Part shown: one piece after another, positions 16,770 through 24,282 of the stretch
Layout: the number at the start of each line of letters is the position of its first letter
How positions within the stretch are numbered: the stretch's first letter is position 1
NCBI GenBank assembly: GCA_050246595.1
Contig: JBFWVT010000075.1
Span: 1 to 25,190, forward strand
Source of the DNA: DATARH01 sp050246595
Lineage (GTDB): Bacteria > Pseudomonadota > Alphaproteobacteria > ATCC43930 > CGMCC-115725
Reading direction: 5' to 3'
Length of the DNA stretch: 25,190 nucleotides
Translations under genes and position numbers: made by a program
The notes under the pieces: model-generated
What the model saw: only the letters and a program-made list of their open reading frames with translations
The model's database searches: none
Told to the model about the DNA's origin: nothing

Positions 16770-17748
16770 CATGCAGCGTGATCCAGGCGGCGATCAGCCC
16801 GCCGCTCAGCAAGAGGCAGGCGGCGTAATACAGCCGCAACCCCCGAAAGATGTCGGCCGTCGTCGCGCGGGCCGTCCCGGAGCCGATCCACGGATCGTCG
16901 ACGATGCCCTCGGCGTAGTGGCGCGGACCGGCCAGTGCGAGACCGAGCGCGCCGGCCATCGCCGCCTCCGGCCAGCCGGCATTCGGCGAGCGGTGTTTGC
17001 GCGCGTCGCGCAGCATCGTCAAAAGACTTTGTCCGGGCCGCGCCTCCTTGACGAACAGCGCCGCGATCGCGAGCAGCAGACCGCTGAAACGCGCCGGGAC
17101 GAGGTTGAGAAGGTCGTCGAAGCGCGCGGCGGCCCAGCCAAAGGCGCGGTAGCGTTCCGAGCGATGCCCGATCATGCTGTCGAGCGTGTTCGCCATCTTG
17201 TACGCGAACAGACCCGGCAAACCGCCGACCAGATACCAGAAAACCGGCGCAACGACGGCGTCGCTGAAATTCTCGGCCAGGCTCTCGATCGCGGCGCGCG
17301 CGACGCCGTGCCGGTCGAGCCGCGCCGGGTCGCGGCCGACGATATGGCTGACCGCCTTGCGCCCGGCTTCCAGCCCGCTGTTGCGCAGCGCCAGAGCGAC
17401 CGCGGCGACGTGCAGAAACAGGCTGCGCTGAGCCACGAGAATCCCGATCAGAAACGCCTCGATCAGCGCGCCGAGCGGCCGGCCGCGGCACAGCGCCTGG
17501 ATCACCCAGCCGATCGCGGCGGCACCGCCGACCAGCGCCAGCACGGTCAGAATGCCGCGCTCGCGACGGGCGCGCTCGGTGCGTTGCAGCCGGTTGAGCT
17601 TGCGCTCGAAGAACGCGATCGCCCGCCCGGCGAGCACGACCGGATGCGGCACGAAGCGGAACAGGCCCGGCATGCCGCCGAACACCGCGTCGATCGCCAG
17701 ACCGGCGAGCAGCAGCAGCAGCGGATCATCGAGGGAAGGCGGCGTCAT
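16753..17748 (-). CDS. cobD: CobD/CbiB: adenosylcobinamide-phosphate synthase, 331 aa
   Basis: An integral membrane protein that joins the aminopropanol (phosphate) arm to adenosylcobyric acid. Several hydrophobic segments are visible: about residues 8-25, 65-90, 95-120, an interior pair around 170-195 and 215-235, and one at about 300-325. Family signatures include an N-terminal DAVFGGMPGLFRFVPHPVV, the ESLAENFSDAVVAPVFWYLVGG stretch near 153, and YKMANTLDSMIGHRSERY near 182. The length matches CbiB. It is the only cobalamin gene on the minus strand. Its 3' end overlaps cobQ by 17 bases, and its start is 56 bases from the divergent cbiX, implying back-to-back promoters in a very short gap. 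The ribosome-binding site is weak. Confidence 0.93.
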   Translation of the reverse strand: MTPPSLDDPLLLLLAGLAIDAVFGGMPGLFRFVPHPVVLAGRAIAFFERKLNRLQRTERARRERGILTVLALVGGAAAIGWVIQALCRGRPLGALIEAFLIGILVAQRSLFLHVAAVALALRNSGLEAGRKAVSHIVGRDPARLDRHGVARAAIESLAENFSDAVVAPVFWYLVGGLPGLFAYKMANTLDSMIGHRSERYRAFGWAAARFDDLLNLVPARFSGLLLAIAALFVKEARPGQSLLTMLRDARKHRSPNAGWPEAAMAGALGLALAGPRHYAEGIVDDPWIGSGTARATTADIFRGLRLYYAACLLLSGGLIAAWITLHVRLPA

Positions 17749-17804
17749 CGCGGCGGCAATCTCTTCTGTCGGGCCGTCGCGATCAATCGGGGGAGAGATC
17801 GGCG

Positions 17805-18767
17805 ATGAACGAACCGGCGGTGCTGCTGTGCGGTCACGGCAGTCGCGACTCCGATGCGATTGTGGAATTCGAAGCTGCCGCCGCTTTGCTGCGCGCCCGC
17901 CTCTCGGACCGCGCTTTCGCGACCGGGTATCTCGAATTCGCCCGTCCGACGATTGGCGAGGCGCTGGCCGGGTTGCGGGGGCGGGGTGCGGCGAGAATAC
18001 TGGCCGTGCCCGGCATGCTGTTTGCCGCGAGCCACGTCAAAAACGACCTGCCGTGGGAGATGAACAGTTTTATGAACGCGCATCCGGGGGCGGAGGTGAC
18101 GCTCGGCCGCGATCTCGGGATCGACCCTCACCTGCTCGAAGCGGCTGCCGACCGCATCGCCGCCGTCGCACCGGAGGCGGAACGCTCGGAAACGGTGCTC
18201 GTTGTCGTCGGCCGCGGCACCAACGATCCCGACGCCAATTCGAACATCGCCAAGGTTGCACGCATGTTATGGGAAGGTCTCGGTTTCGGCTGGGCCGAGG
18301 CGGCGTTCAGCGGTGTCGCGCATCCGCGGGTCGGCGCGGCGCTCGACCGCGCGGCGCTTCTCGGGTTTCGCCGTATCGTCGTCTTTCCGTATTTTCTGTT
18401 CACCGGGGTTCTGGTCAAACGCATCTACGACGAGACCGATGCCGCCGCGCTCCGTTTCCCGCGGATCGCCTTCGCCAAGGCCGGCTATCTGCGCGACCAT
18501 CCCAGGGTCATCGACGCCTTTCTCGACCGCATCGACGAATGCGACACCGGCGCGCCGGCGATGAACTGCCAATTGTGCAAATACCGCACGCGCATCGTCG
18601 GGTACGAGGATTCCGTCAGCGCGCCTCAGCAGGGGCATCACCATCACGTGCGCGGCGCCGGGGTCGGGCACCACCGCGATCACACGCCCCACGATCACAC
18701 GCCCGGGCATAGTCACGGGCACCCGCATGCGCAGGGGCATCACCATTCTCACGATCATGAAGGCTGA
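17805..18767 (+). CDS. cbiX: CbiX-like sirohydrochlorin cobaltochelatase with His-rich tail, 320 aa
   Basis: A class II chelatase of the CbiX family, which inserts cobalt into sirohydrochlorin at the start of the early-cobalt route. The N-terminal half has the metal-site motif LLCGHGSRDSD (His11) and the second site SHVKNDLPWEM near residue 85. The C-terminal half repeats the fold (VVVGRGTNDPDAN, then FPYFLFTGVLVKRI), as in long CbiX proteins. A Cys pair, NCQLCKYR, near 256 may bind metal or an Fe-S cluster. Residues 275-320 hold 18 histidines in a His/Gly/Asp tail, a likely cobalt or nickel store. GGGGAGAG lies about 8 bases before the ATG. It is the first gene of the right-hand operon. Its presence beside cobN is unusual, because CobNST inserts cobalt late. 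Confidence 0.88.
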   Translation: MNEPAVLLCGHGSRDSDAIVEFEAAAALLRARLSDRAFATGYLEFARPTIGEALAGLRGRGAARILAVPGMLFAASHVKNDLPWEMNSFMNAHPGAEVTLGRDLGIDPHLLEAAADRIAAVAPEAERSETVLVVVGRGTNDPDANSNIAKVARMLWEGLGFGWAEAAFSGVAHPRVGAALDRAALLGFRRIVVFPYFLFTGVLVKRIYDETDAAALRFPRIAFAKAGYLRDHPRVIDAFLDRIDECDTGAPAMNCQLCKYRTRIVGYEDSVSAPQQGHHHHVRGAGVGHHRDHTPHDHTPGHSHGHPHAQGHHHSHDHEG

Positions 18768-18797
18768 ACCGGAGGCGCGGCGCTGTTCGATACGTTT

Positions 18798-20534
18798 GTG
18801 ATTGTCGATTGGAGCGCGGCCGGCACGCCGAAAACCGGGCGCGACAGCATCTGGGTCTGCGCGGTCGGCCGTGACGGGGCGGAGAGGCTGCTGGAAAACC
18901 CGCCGACCCGGCATGAGGCGAGAGCGTTGTTGCGGCGCGTGCTCGCCGATGCCGTGCGGCGCGGCGAGCGTGTGCTGGCCGGGTTTGATTTTCCGTTCGG
19001 CTATCCGGCCGGGTTCGCCGCAAGTCTGGGGCTGGCCGGCACACCGCCGTGGCGCGCCGTGTGGGACGAGATTTCTTCCCTCCTCGCCGATGACGAGCAT
19101 AACCGCAACAACCGGTTCGAGGTCGGCGCGCGTTTCAACCGACGGGTTTCGGGCGGCCGGTTCCCGTTCTGGGGGTGCCCGGCGGGCGCCGCCGGACCCT
19201 TTCTCGGCCCGACGCATCATCGCGGCCATGCCGGCGACGGCCTCGCCGAGAAGCGGCTGATCGATACCTGGATGGTCGGGGCGCAGCCGTGCTGGAAGCT
19301 CGCCTATGCCGGCTCGGTCGGCAGCCAGACCTTGACCGGAATCCCGGTCGTGCGTGCGTTGCGCGACGATCCCGAATGGGCCGATCGGACCCGCATCTGG
19401 CCGTTCGAGACCGGGTTTTCCGTTCCCGACGAGGCGCCGCCCGACGAGGCGCAAATCGTGTTGGCCGAGGTGTGGCCGTCATGGTGGAGGGTGCGGCCGG
19501 AACTCGGGCCGCCCAACGACAAGGCGCAGGTCCGCACCGTCGCCGCCATTTTTGCCGAGCAGGACCGCGAAGGGGAATTGGCCCGCTGGCTGGCCGGTCC
19601 TCCTGGTCTGACGGTCGGGCAGGTCCGGACGATCGAAACCGAGGAGGCGTGGACGCTCGGAGTCATGGCGCCGCGGAGTATCGGGAGAACTCCCTCTCCC
19701 ACTGCGCGGCGGGGGGAGAGGGTCGGGGTGAGGGGGGGGCACGCGGAAAGTGTTGGCGGCGACCCTCACCCGGCCGCCGCTGGCGCGACGGCCACCCCCG
19801 GATCAAGTCCGGGGCAGGCTCTCTCCCGTGATGCGGGAGAGGGGAATATCGGCTCTCCCACGACCGGATATCGGCAAGAGGCCCGCAATCCAACTGACCG
19901 ACCCCGATACGGCTACCTCCGCGACCCGGCGGCGATCTACCGGCGCTCGTTTGCGCTGGTCCGTGAGGCGGCGGATTTCGGGCGATTTCCGGCCGCGCTG
20001 CGTCCGTTGGCGGTGCGGCTGGCGCATGCCGCGGGCGATGTGTCGATCCTCGACGATCTGGTCTGGTCGTGCGGTGCGGTCGGAGCGGGACGCCGGGCGC
20101 TGGCGGACGGCGCGCCGATCCTCGCCGATAGCGCGATGGTGGCGTCCGGGATTACGGAAAAGCTTCTGCCGACCGGCAACCCGGTGATCTGCACACTGCG
20201 CGACCCGGCGGTTCCGGCGTTGGCATCCGAATTGCGCACGACCCGCAGCGCCGCCGCCGTCGAATTGTGGCGACCGCATCTGGCCGGCGCGGTCGTCGCG
20301 ATCGGCAACGCGCCGACCGCGCTGTTCCATCTGCTCGAAATCATTGCCGCCGGAGCCGCCCCGCCTTCCCTCGTGCTCGGCTTCCCGGTCGGGTTTGTCG
20401 GCGCCGCCGAGGCGAAGGAGGCGCTGATCGGGTTCGGTCAGGGCTTGCCGTTTGTCGCATTGCGCGGACGCCGCGGCGGCAGCGCGCTCGCGGCGGCTTC
20501 GGTCAACGCCCTATGCGCCCGGACCCCGACGTGA
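18798..20534 (+). CDS. cobH: Fusion: unknown VDWSAAG domain plus CobH precorrin-8X methylmutase, 578 aa
   Basis: A two-part protein. Residues about 1-295 begin IVDWSAAGTPKTGRDSIWV and contain FDFPFGYPAGF. They resemble an uncharacterised family sometimes annotated as a DUF429/RNase H-like protein or as molybdopterin guanine dinucleotide synthesis; the function is unknown. Residues about 370-578 are CobH/CbiC, which moves the C11 methyl to C12 to form hydrogenobyrinate. Signatures are YLRDPAAIYRRSFA, RLAHAAGDVSILDDL (with the catalytic His) and IGNAPTALFHLLE. Repeat R6 fills the linker. No ATG, GTG or TTG precedes the CobH part in frame, so it can only be made as a fusion. The frame extends upstream to a CTG at 18783 (LFDTF), which has GGAGG 7 bases before it and may be the real start; GTG 18798 lies 22 bases from that site. 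Confidence 0.8.
   Translation: MIVDWSAAGTPKTGRDSIWVCAVGRDGAERLLENPPTRHEARALLRRVLADAVRRGERVLAGFDFPFGYPAGFAASLGLAGTPPWRAVWDEISSLLADDEHNRNNRFEVGARFNRRVSGGRFPFWGCPAGAAGPFLGPTHHRGHAGDGLAEKRLIDTWMVGAQPCWKLAYAGSVGSQTLTGIPVVRALRDDPEWADRTRIWPFETGFSVPDEAPPDEAQIVLAEVWPSWWRVRPELGPPNDKAQVRTVAAIFAEQDREGELARWLAGPPGLTVGQVRTIETEEAWTLGVMAPRSIGRTPSPTARRGERVGVRGGHAESVGGDPHPAAAGATATPGSSPGQALSRDAGEGNIGSPTTGYRQEARNPTDRPRYGYLRDPAAIYRRSFALVREAADFGRFPAALRPLAVRLAHAAGDVSILDDLVWSCGAVGAGRRALADGAPILADSAMVASGITEKLLPTGNPVICTLRDPAVPALASELRTTRSAAAVELWRPHLAGAVVAIGNAPTALFHLLEIIAAGAAPPSLVLGFPVGFVGAAEAKEALIGFGQGLPFVALRGRRGGSALAAASVNALCARTPT
19691..19844. repeat. Coding palindromic repeat R6, at the CobH fusion junction
   Basis: This holds CCCTCTCCCACTGC with its partner GGGGGGAGAGGG, a CGGGGTGAGGG / CCCTCACCCG pair, the palindrome CCCCGGATCAAGTCCGGGG (19796-19814), and CTCTCCCGTGATGCGGGAGAG (19821-19841). 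It is read in frame as a low-complexity linker of about 50 residues between the unknown domain and CobH. Confidence 0.85.
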
Positions 20535-21754
20535 AAGCCTGGCTCGGTGTCGTCGGCATCGGCGAGGACGGGATCGCCGGGGTCAGCCCGGCGGGGCGCG
20601 CGCTGATCGAAACCGCCGAACTGCTGGTCGGCGGCGCCCGGCATCTCGCGATGGTGCCGCCTTCGGTCGTGCCGCCGGGTCGCGGCGAGCGGCTGGTCTG
20701 GCGGCGGCCGCTCGCCGATACGCTCGGCGACATCGCGGCGCGGCGCGGCAGAAGGGTGACGGTGCTGGCGAGCGGCGACCCGCTGTGGTACGGGATCGGC
20801 ACCGTGCTGGCGCGCCATTTCCCCATCGACGAGATGACGATCGTGCCGCATCCCGGCGCCTTCGGCCTGGCCGCCGCCCGGCTCGGCTGGGCGATCGAGG
20901 CGCTCATTCCGCTGACCCTGCACGGGCGACCGCTTGACAGCCTGCGCCTGCATCTGTCTCCCGGCGCGCGTATTGTGCTGCTGTCGCATGACGGCGACAC
21001 GCCTGATGCGGTCGCGGCGCTGCTCAAGGAGACCGGCTGGGGTCCGAGCCGCATCACCGTGTTCGAGCATCTCGGCGGGGCGCGCGAGGCGGTCCTTTCC
21101 GGCACCGCCGATTCCTGGGGCGAACGCCGCGCGGCTGATCTCAACACAATCGCGATCGACTGTTTGCCGGGACCCGGCGCGAACCCGCTGTCGCGCCTCG
21201 CCGGTCTGCCGGACGATGCGTTCGAGCATGACGGTCAGCTGACAAAGCGCGAGGTCAGGGCGATGACGCTGGCGCGTCTGGCCCCGCTGGCCGGCGAGAT
21301 GCTGTGGGATATCGGGGCCGGATGCGGCTCGATCGCGATCGAATGGCTGCGCGCGATTGCAGGCGGCGCGGCGATCGCCGTCGAACATAACGAGGCGCGC
21401 GCCGCGGTCATCGCCCGCAACGCCGGGCGGCTCGGGGTTCCAAAGTTGCGCATTGTCGCGGGGAGGGCGCCCGAGGCGCTGGCCGGTCTGCCGCCGCCGG
21501 ACGCGATCTTTATCGGCGGCGGCATCGGCGATCCCGGTCTGCTCGACACAGCCTGGGCGGTGTTGCGGCAAGGCGGTCGGCTCGTCGCGAATGTCGTCAG
21601 CATCGAGGGGGAACGCGCCGTGCTCGACTGGCGGTCGCGGCACGGCGGCGAGCTGACCCGTATTGCGGTCAGCCGTGCCGAAAGCCTCGGCGCGCACCAT
21701 GCCTGGCGCCCGCTGATGTCGGTAACACAGCTTTTCGCGGCAAAATCGGTTTGA
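20513..21754 (+). CDS. cobL: CobL: precorrin-6Y C5,15-methyltransferase (decarboxylating), 413 aa
   Basis: A bifunctional enzyme that methylates C5 and C15 of precorrin-6B and removes the acetate carboxyl at C12. The N-terminal half is CbiE-like, with VVGIGEDG near residue 12 and the SAM-binding ASGDPLWYGIG near 87. The C-terminal half is CbiT-like, with the glycine-rich MLWDIGAGCGSIAIEWLR near 263 and IFIGGGIGDPGLLD near 331. The length matches fused CobL proteins. ATG at 20513 overlaps the end of the CobH gene by 22 bases. GTG at 20531, forming GTGA with that gene's stop, is an equally plausible start and gives a protein of about 407 residues. Neither has a strong ribosome-binding site, which suggests translational coupling. 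cobI follows after 9 bases. Confidence 0.93.
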   Translation: MRPDPDVKAWLGVVGIGEDGIAGVSPAGRALIETAELLVGGARHLAMVPPSVVPPGRGERLVWRRPLADTLGDIAARRGRRVTVLASGDPLWYGIGTVLARHFPIDEMTIVPHPGAFGLAAARLGWAIEALIPLTLHGRPLDSLRLHLSPGARIVLLSHDGDTPDAVAALLKETGWGPSRITVFEHLGGAREAVLSGTADSWGERRAADLNTIAIDCLPGPGANPLSRLAGLPDDAFEHDGQLTKREVRAMTLARLAPLAGEMLWDIGAGCGSIAIEWLRAIAGGAAIAVEHNEARAAVIARNAGRLGVPKLRIVAGRAPEALAGLPPPDAIFIGGGIGDPGLLDTAWAVLRQGGRLVANVVSIEGERAVLDWRSRHGGELTRIAVSRAESLGAHHAWRPLMSVTQLFAAKSV

Positions 21755-21763
21755 AAATCTGAG

Positions 21764-22465
21764 ATGAAGTCGGGTCTTTTGTACGGGATCGGTCTCGGTC
21801 CGGGCGATCCTGAATTGGTGACGCTGAAAGCGCTGCGCGTGCTGCGGTCGGTGGCGGTTGTCGCCTATCCGGCGCCCGACAGCGGCGACAGCGTCGCGCG
21901 TGGCATCGCGGCGCAGTGGCTGGACCGCGGTCAGAAGGAGATCGCGATCCGCTTTCCGATGCGGCCCGGCCCGCCGCCGCAGGACATCTACCGCGATGCC
22001 GCGGCGCAGATCGAAGCGGTGCTGCGGGCGGGTGACGACGCAGCCTATCTGTGCGAGGGCGACCCGCTGCTGTACGGCAGCTTTGGCGGGGTTCTGGCGG
22101 CGCTTGGCCCGCGCGTTCCGGTGGCGATCGTGCCCGGCGTGTCGTCGGTCACCGCCTGCGCCGCGGCGGCGGGGGAGGTGCTGGCGCAGCGCGACCAGAC
22201 CCTGTCGATCGTGCCCGCCACCCTGCCCGAGGAGGCACTCGCCGCCGCTCTCGCCGGCATCGAGACCGCGATCGTCATCAAGCTGGGCCGCCATTTCCCG
22301 AAGCTGCGCCGGGTCCTGCAACGGCTCGGGATGCTGGAGGCGGCGATTTATGTCGAGCATGCCAGCTGGCCGAGCGAGCGGGTCGCCGCGCTTGCCGCGG
22401 TGGACCCGGCGACGGTGCCGTATTTTGCGACCGCCGTGGTGCGGCGCAGCGGGTTGCCGCCGTGA
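21764..22465 (+). CDS. cobI: CobI/CbiL: precorrin-2 C20-methyltransferase, 233 aa
   Basis: A SAM-dependent tetrapyrrole methylase of the CobI/CbiL group, placing the C20 methyl on precorrin-2 (or on cobalt-precorrin-2 in the early-cobalt route). The N-terminal LYGIGLGPGDPELVTLKALRVL is the family signature. YLCEGDPLLYGSF near residue 95 is the SAM-binding loop, and VPGVSSVTACAAAAG near 124 follows. The length is typical. The close presence of CbiX and CbiG makes the metal state of its substrate uncertain. Its TGA stop overlaps the GTG start of the next gene (GTGA, 22462-22465). Confidence 0.9.
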   Translation: MKSGLLYGIGLGPGDPELVTLKALRVLRSVAVVAYPAPDSGDSVARGIAAQWLDRGQKEIAIRFPMRPGPPPQDIYRDAAAQIEAVLRAGDDAAYLCEGDPLLYGSFGGVLAALGPRVPVAIVPGVSSVTACAAAAGEVLAQRDQTLSIVPATLPEEALAAALAGIETAIVIKLGRHFPKLRRVLQRLGMLEAAIYVEHASWPSERVAALAAVDPATVPYFATAVVRRSGLPP

Positions 22466-24282
22466 TTTCGGGATTGCCGCGCGGTGTCGCGATCGTCGTA
22501 TTGGGGCCGGGCGGGGCCGCGCTCGGGCGGCGGGTTCGCGACCTGCTGCCGGGAGCCGAGCTGTTCGCCCCGCGCGGGCGGGTCGGCAATTCCGACCATG
22601 CTTATGACAGTCTGATCCCGCTGCTGCGCGAGCTGTTCGCGGCGGGGCGGCCGATCGTCGGAGTGTGCGCCAGCGGCATCCTGATTCGGGCCGTGGCGCC
22701 GCTGCTCGCGAGCAAGGTGGACGAGCCGCCGGTCGTCGCGCTGGCCGAGGACGGGTCCGCGGCGGTGCCGCTCTTGGGCGGACATCGCGGCGCCAATGCA
22801 CTTGCCCGCGCTGTCGCGGAAGCGATCGGCGGTACCGCGGCAATCACGACGGCGGGCGATCTGCTTCTCGGCTTCGCATTGGACGAACCGCCGCCGGGGT
22901 GGCGCATCGCGAACCCCGAACGGGTCAAGCCGGTGGCGGCGGCGCTGCTGGCCGGTGAGAGGGTGGCGCTGGTCGAAGAGGCCGCCCGTGCCGACTGGCT
23001 GCGCGCCGGGACGGTCGCTTGGTCCGAAACCGGCGAGCGCAAAATCATTGTCACAGAGCGTCGCCCTCGGCCCGAGGGCGACGCTCTCGTGTTGCATCCG
23101 CCGGTGCTGGCGCTCGGCATCGGGTGCGAGCGGGGTGTTGCGGCCGAGGAAGTTGCCGCGCTGGCGCGCGAGACGCTCGCCGAGGCCGGACTGGCGGCGG
23201 AAGCGGTTGCCGCAATCGTCTCGATCGACCTCAAGGCGGACGAGGCGGCCGTCCACGAGCTTGCCAACGCGCTCGGCGTTCCGGCTCGGTTCTTTCCGGC
23301 GTCGCGGCTGCTCGCCGAGACCGGACGGCTGACGATCCGCTCCGAGGCGGCGTTCCGCGCGACCGGGTGCTGGGGAGTGGCCGAAGGCGCGGCGCTGGCC
23401 GCTGCCGGACCGGACGGCGCGTTGCTCGTTCCGCGCCGCCAGTCGCACCGGGCAACCTGCGCGGTCGCGCGCGCCGCCGCGCCGCTCGATCCCGCCGCGC
23501 TCGGGCGCCCGCGCGGCCGGCTTGCCATCATCGGAACCGGTCCCGGCGACCCGGTCTGGCGGACCCCGGAGACCGCCGCGCTGCTCGCCGCGGCCGATGA
23601 TGTTGTCGGTTATCGGCTTTATCTCGACCTGCTCGGCGGCGCGATTGCCGGCAAGCGCCGGCACGACAGCGCGATCGGCGAAGAGAAAGCGCGGGTGCGG
23701 CTGGCGCTCGACCTGGCGGCTGCGGGAAAAGCGGTTGTGCTGGTCTCGTCCGGCGATCCCGGAATCTATGGTCTCGCTACGCTGGTCTTCGAGCTGATCG
23801 AGCGCGAGCGGCGGCGCGACTGGTCGGCTGTCGCCGTCACGGTCGCGCCGGGGATCAGCGCGATGCATGCCGCGGCGGCGCGGGCCGGCGCGCCGCTCGG
23901 TCACGATTTCTGCGCGACTTCGCTGTCGGATTTGCTGACCCCGTGGGCGGCGATCCGGACCCGGCTGGAAGCCGCCGCGAGCGCCGATTTTGTCGTCGCG
24001 CTGTACAACCCGCGCTCGGCCCGGCGGGCTGGCCGACTGGCCGAGGCGGCCGGTCTGCTGCTGCGCCATCGTCCGCCCGAAACGCCCTGCGTGATCGCCC
24101 GCAATCTCGGCCGCGCCGGCGAGCATGTCGAAATCCTGCCGCTCGACCGGCTCGCCGGGGCCGAGGCCGACATGCTGAGCATTGTCCTGGTCGGCAGCAG
24201 CCGCACGCGCCTCGTCCCCGGTGAAAAACCACGCGTCTACACCCCGCGCGGCTATTTCGATTGCGACGAGCCGACGGCGTGA
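22462..24282 (+). CDS. cobJ: CbiG-CobJ fusion: CbiG plus precorrin-3B C17-methyltransferase, 606 aa
   Basis: A two-domain corrin-ring enzyme. Residues about 1-330 are CbiG-like. They include the conserved core (GVCASGILIRAVAPLL near 67 and PLLGGHRGANALA near 100) and a C-terminal CobE/CbiG-C part (ALGIGCERGVAAEEV near 218, followed by SIDLKADE). Residues about 354-606 are CobJ/CbiH, with the SAM-site motifs IIGTGPGDP and VSSGDPGIYGLA near 430, and the typical C-terminus KPRVYTPRGYF. CobJ adds the C17 methyl and helps ring contraction. CbiG opens the lactone that arises in the cobalt-containing route. GTG at 22462 is chosen over longer in-frame starts, which would run through cobI. The start overlaps the cobI stop, and the stop overlaps the cobM start. 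Confidence 0.9.
   Translation: MISGLPRGVAIVVLGPGGAALGRRVRDLLPGAELFAPRGRVGNSDHAYDSLIPLLRELFAAGRPIVGVCASGILIRAVAPLLASKVDEPPVVALAEDGSAAVPLLGGHRGANALARAVAEAIGGTAAITTAGDLLLGFALDEPPPGWRIANPERVKPVAAALLAGERVALVEEAARADWLRAGTVAWSETGERKIIVTERRPRPEGDALVLHPPVLALGIGCERGVAAEEVAALARETLAEAGLAAEAVAAIVSIDLKADEAAVHELANALGVPARFFPASRLLAETGRLTIRSEAAFRATGCWGVAEGAALAAAGPDGALLVPRRQSHRATCAVARAAAPLDPAALGRPRGRLAIIGTGPGDPVWRTPETAALLAAADDVVGYRLYLDLLGGAIAGKRRHDSAIGEEKARVRLALDLAAAGKAVVLVSSGDPGIYGLATLVFELIERERRRDWSAVAVTVAPGISAMHAAAARAGAPLGHDFCATSLSDLLTPWAAIRTRLEAAASADFVVALYNPRSARRAGRLAEAAGLLLRHRPPETPCVIARNLGRAGEHVEILPLDRLAGAEADMLSIVLVGSSRTRLVPGEKPRVYTPRGYFDCDEPTA

Noticed and set aside
15126..16772. A 548-codon minus-strand open frame opposite cobQ
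   Set aside because: It is antisense to catalytic motifs of CobQ, with no motif or ribosome-binding site of its own.
20438..22843. An 801-codon minus-strand open frame opposite cobL and cobI
   Set aside because: Despite its length it is Arg/Gln/Pro-rich, has no domain, and covers two unambiguous methyltransferases on the plus strand.
22348..24126. A 592-codon minus-strand open frame opposite the CbiG-CobJ fusion
   Set aside because: Antisense shadow of conserved CbiG and CobJ sequence, with biased composition and no motif.
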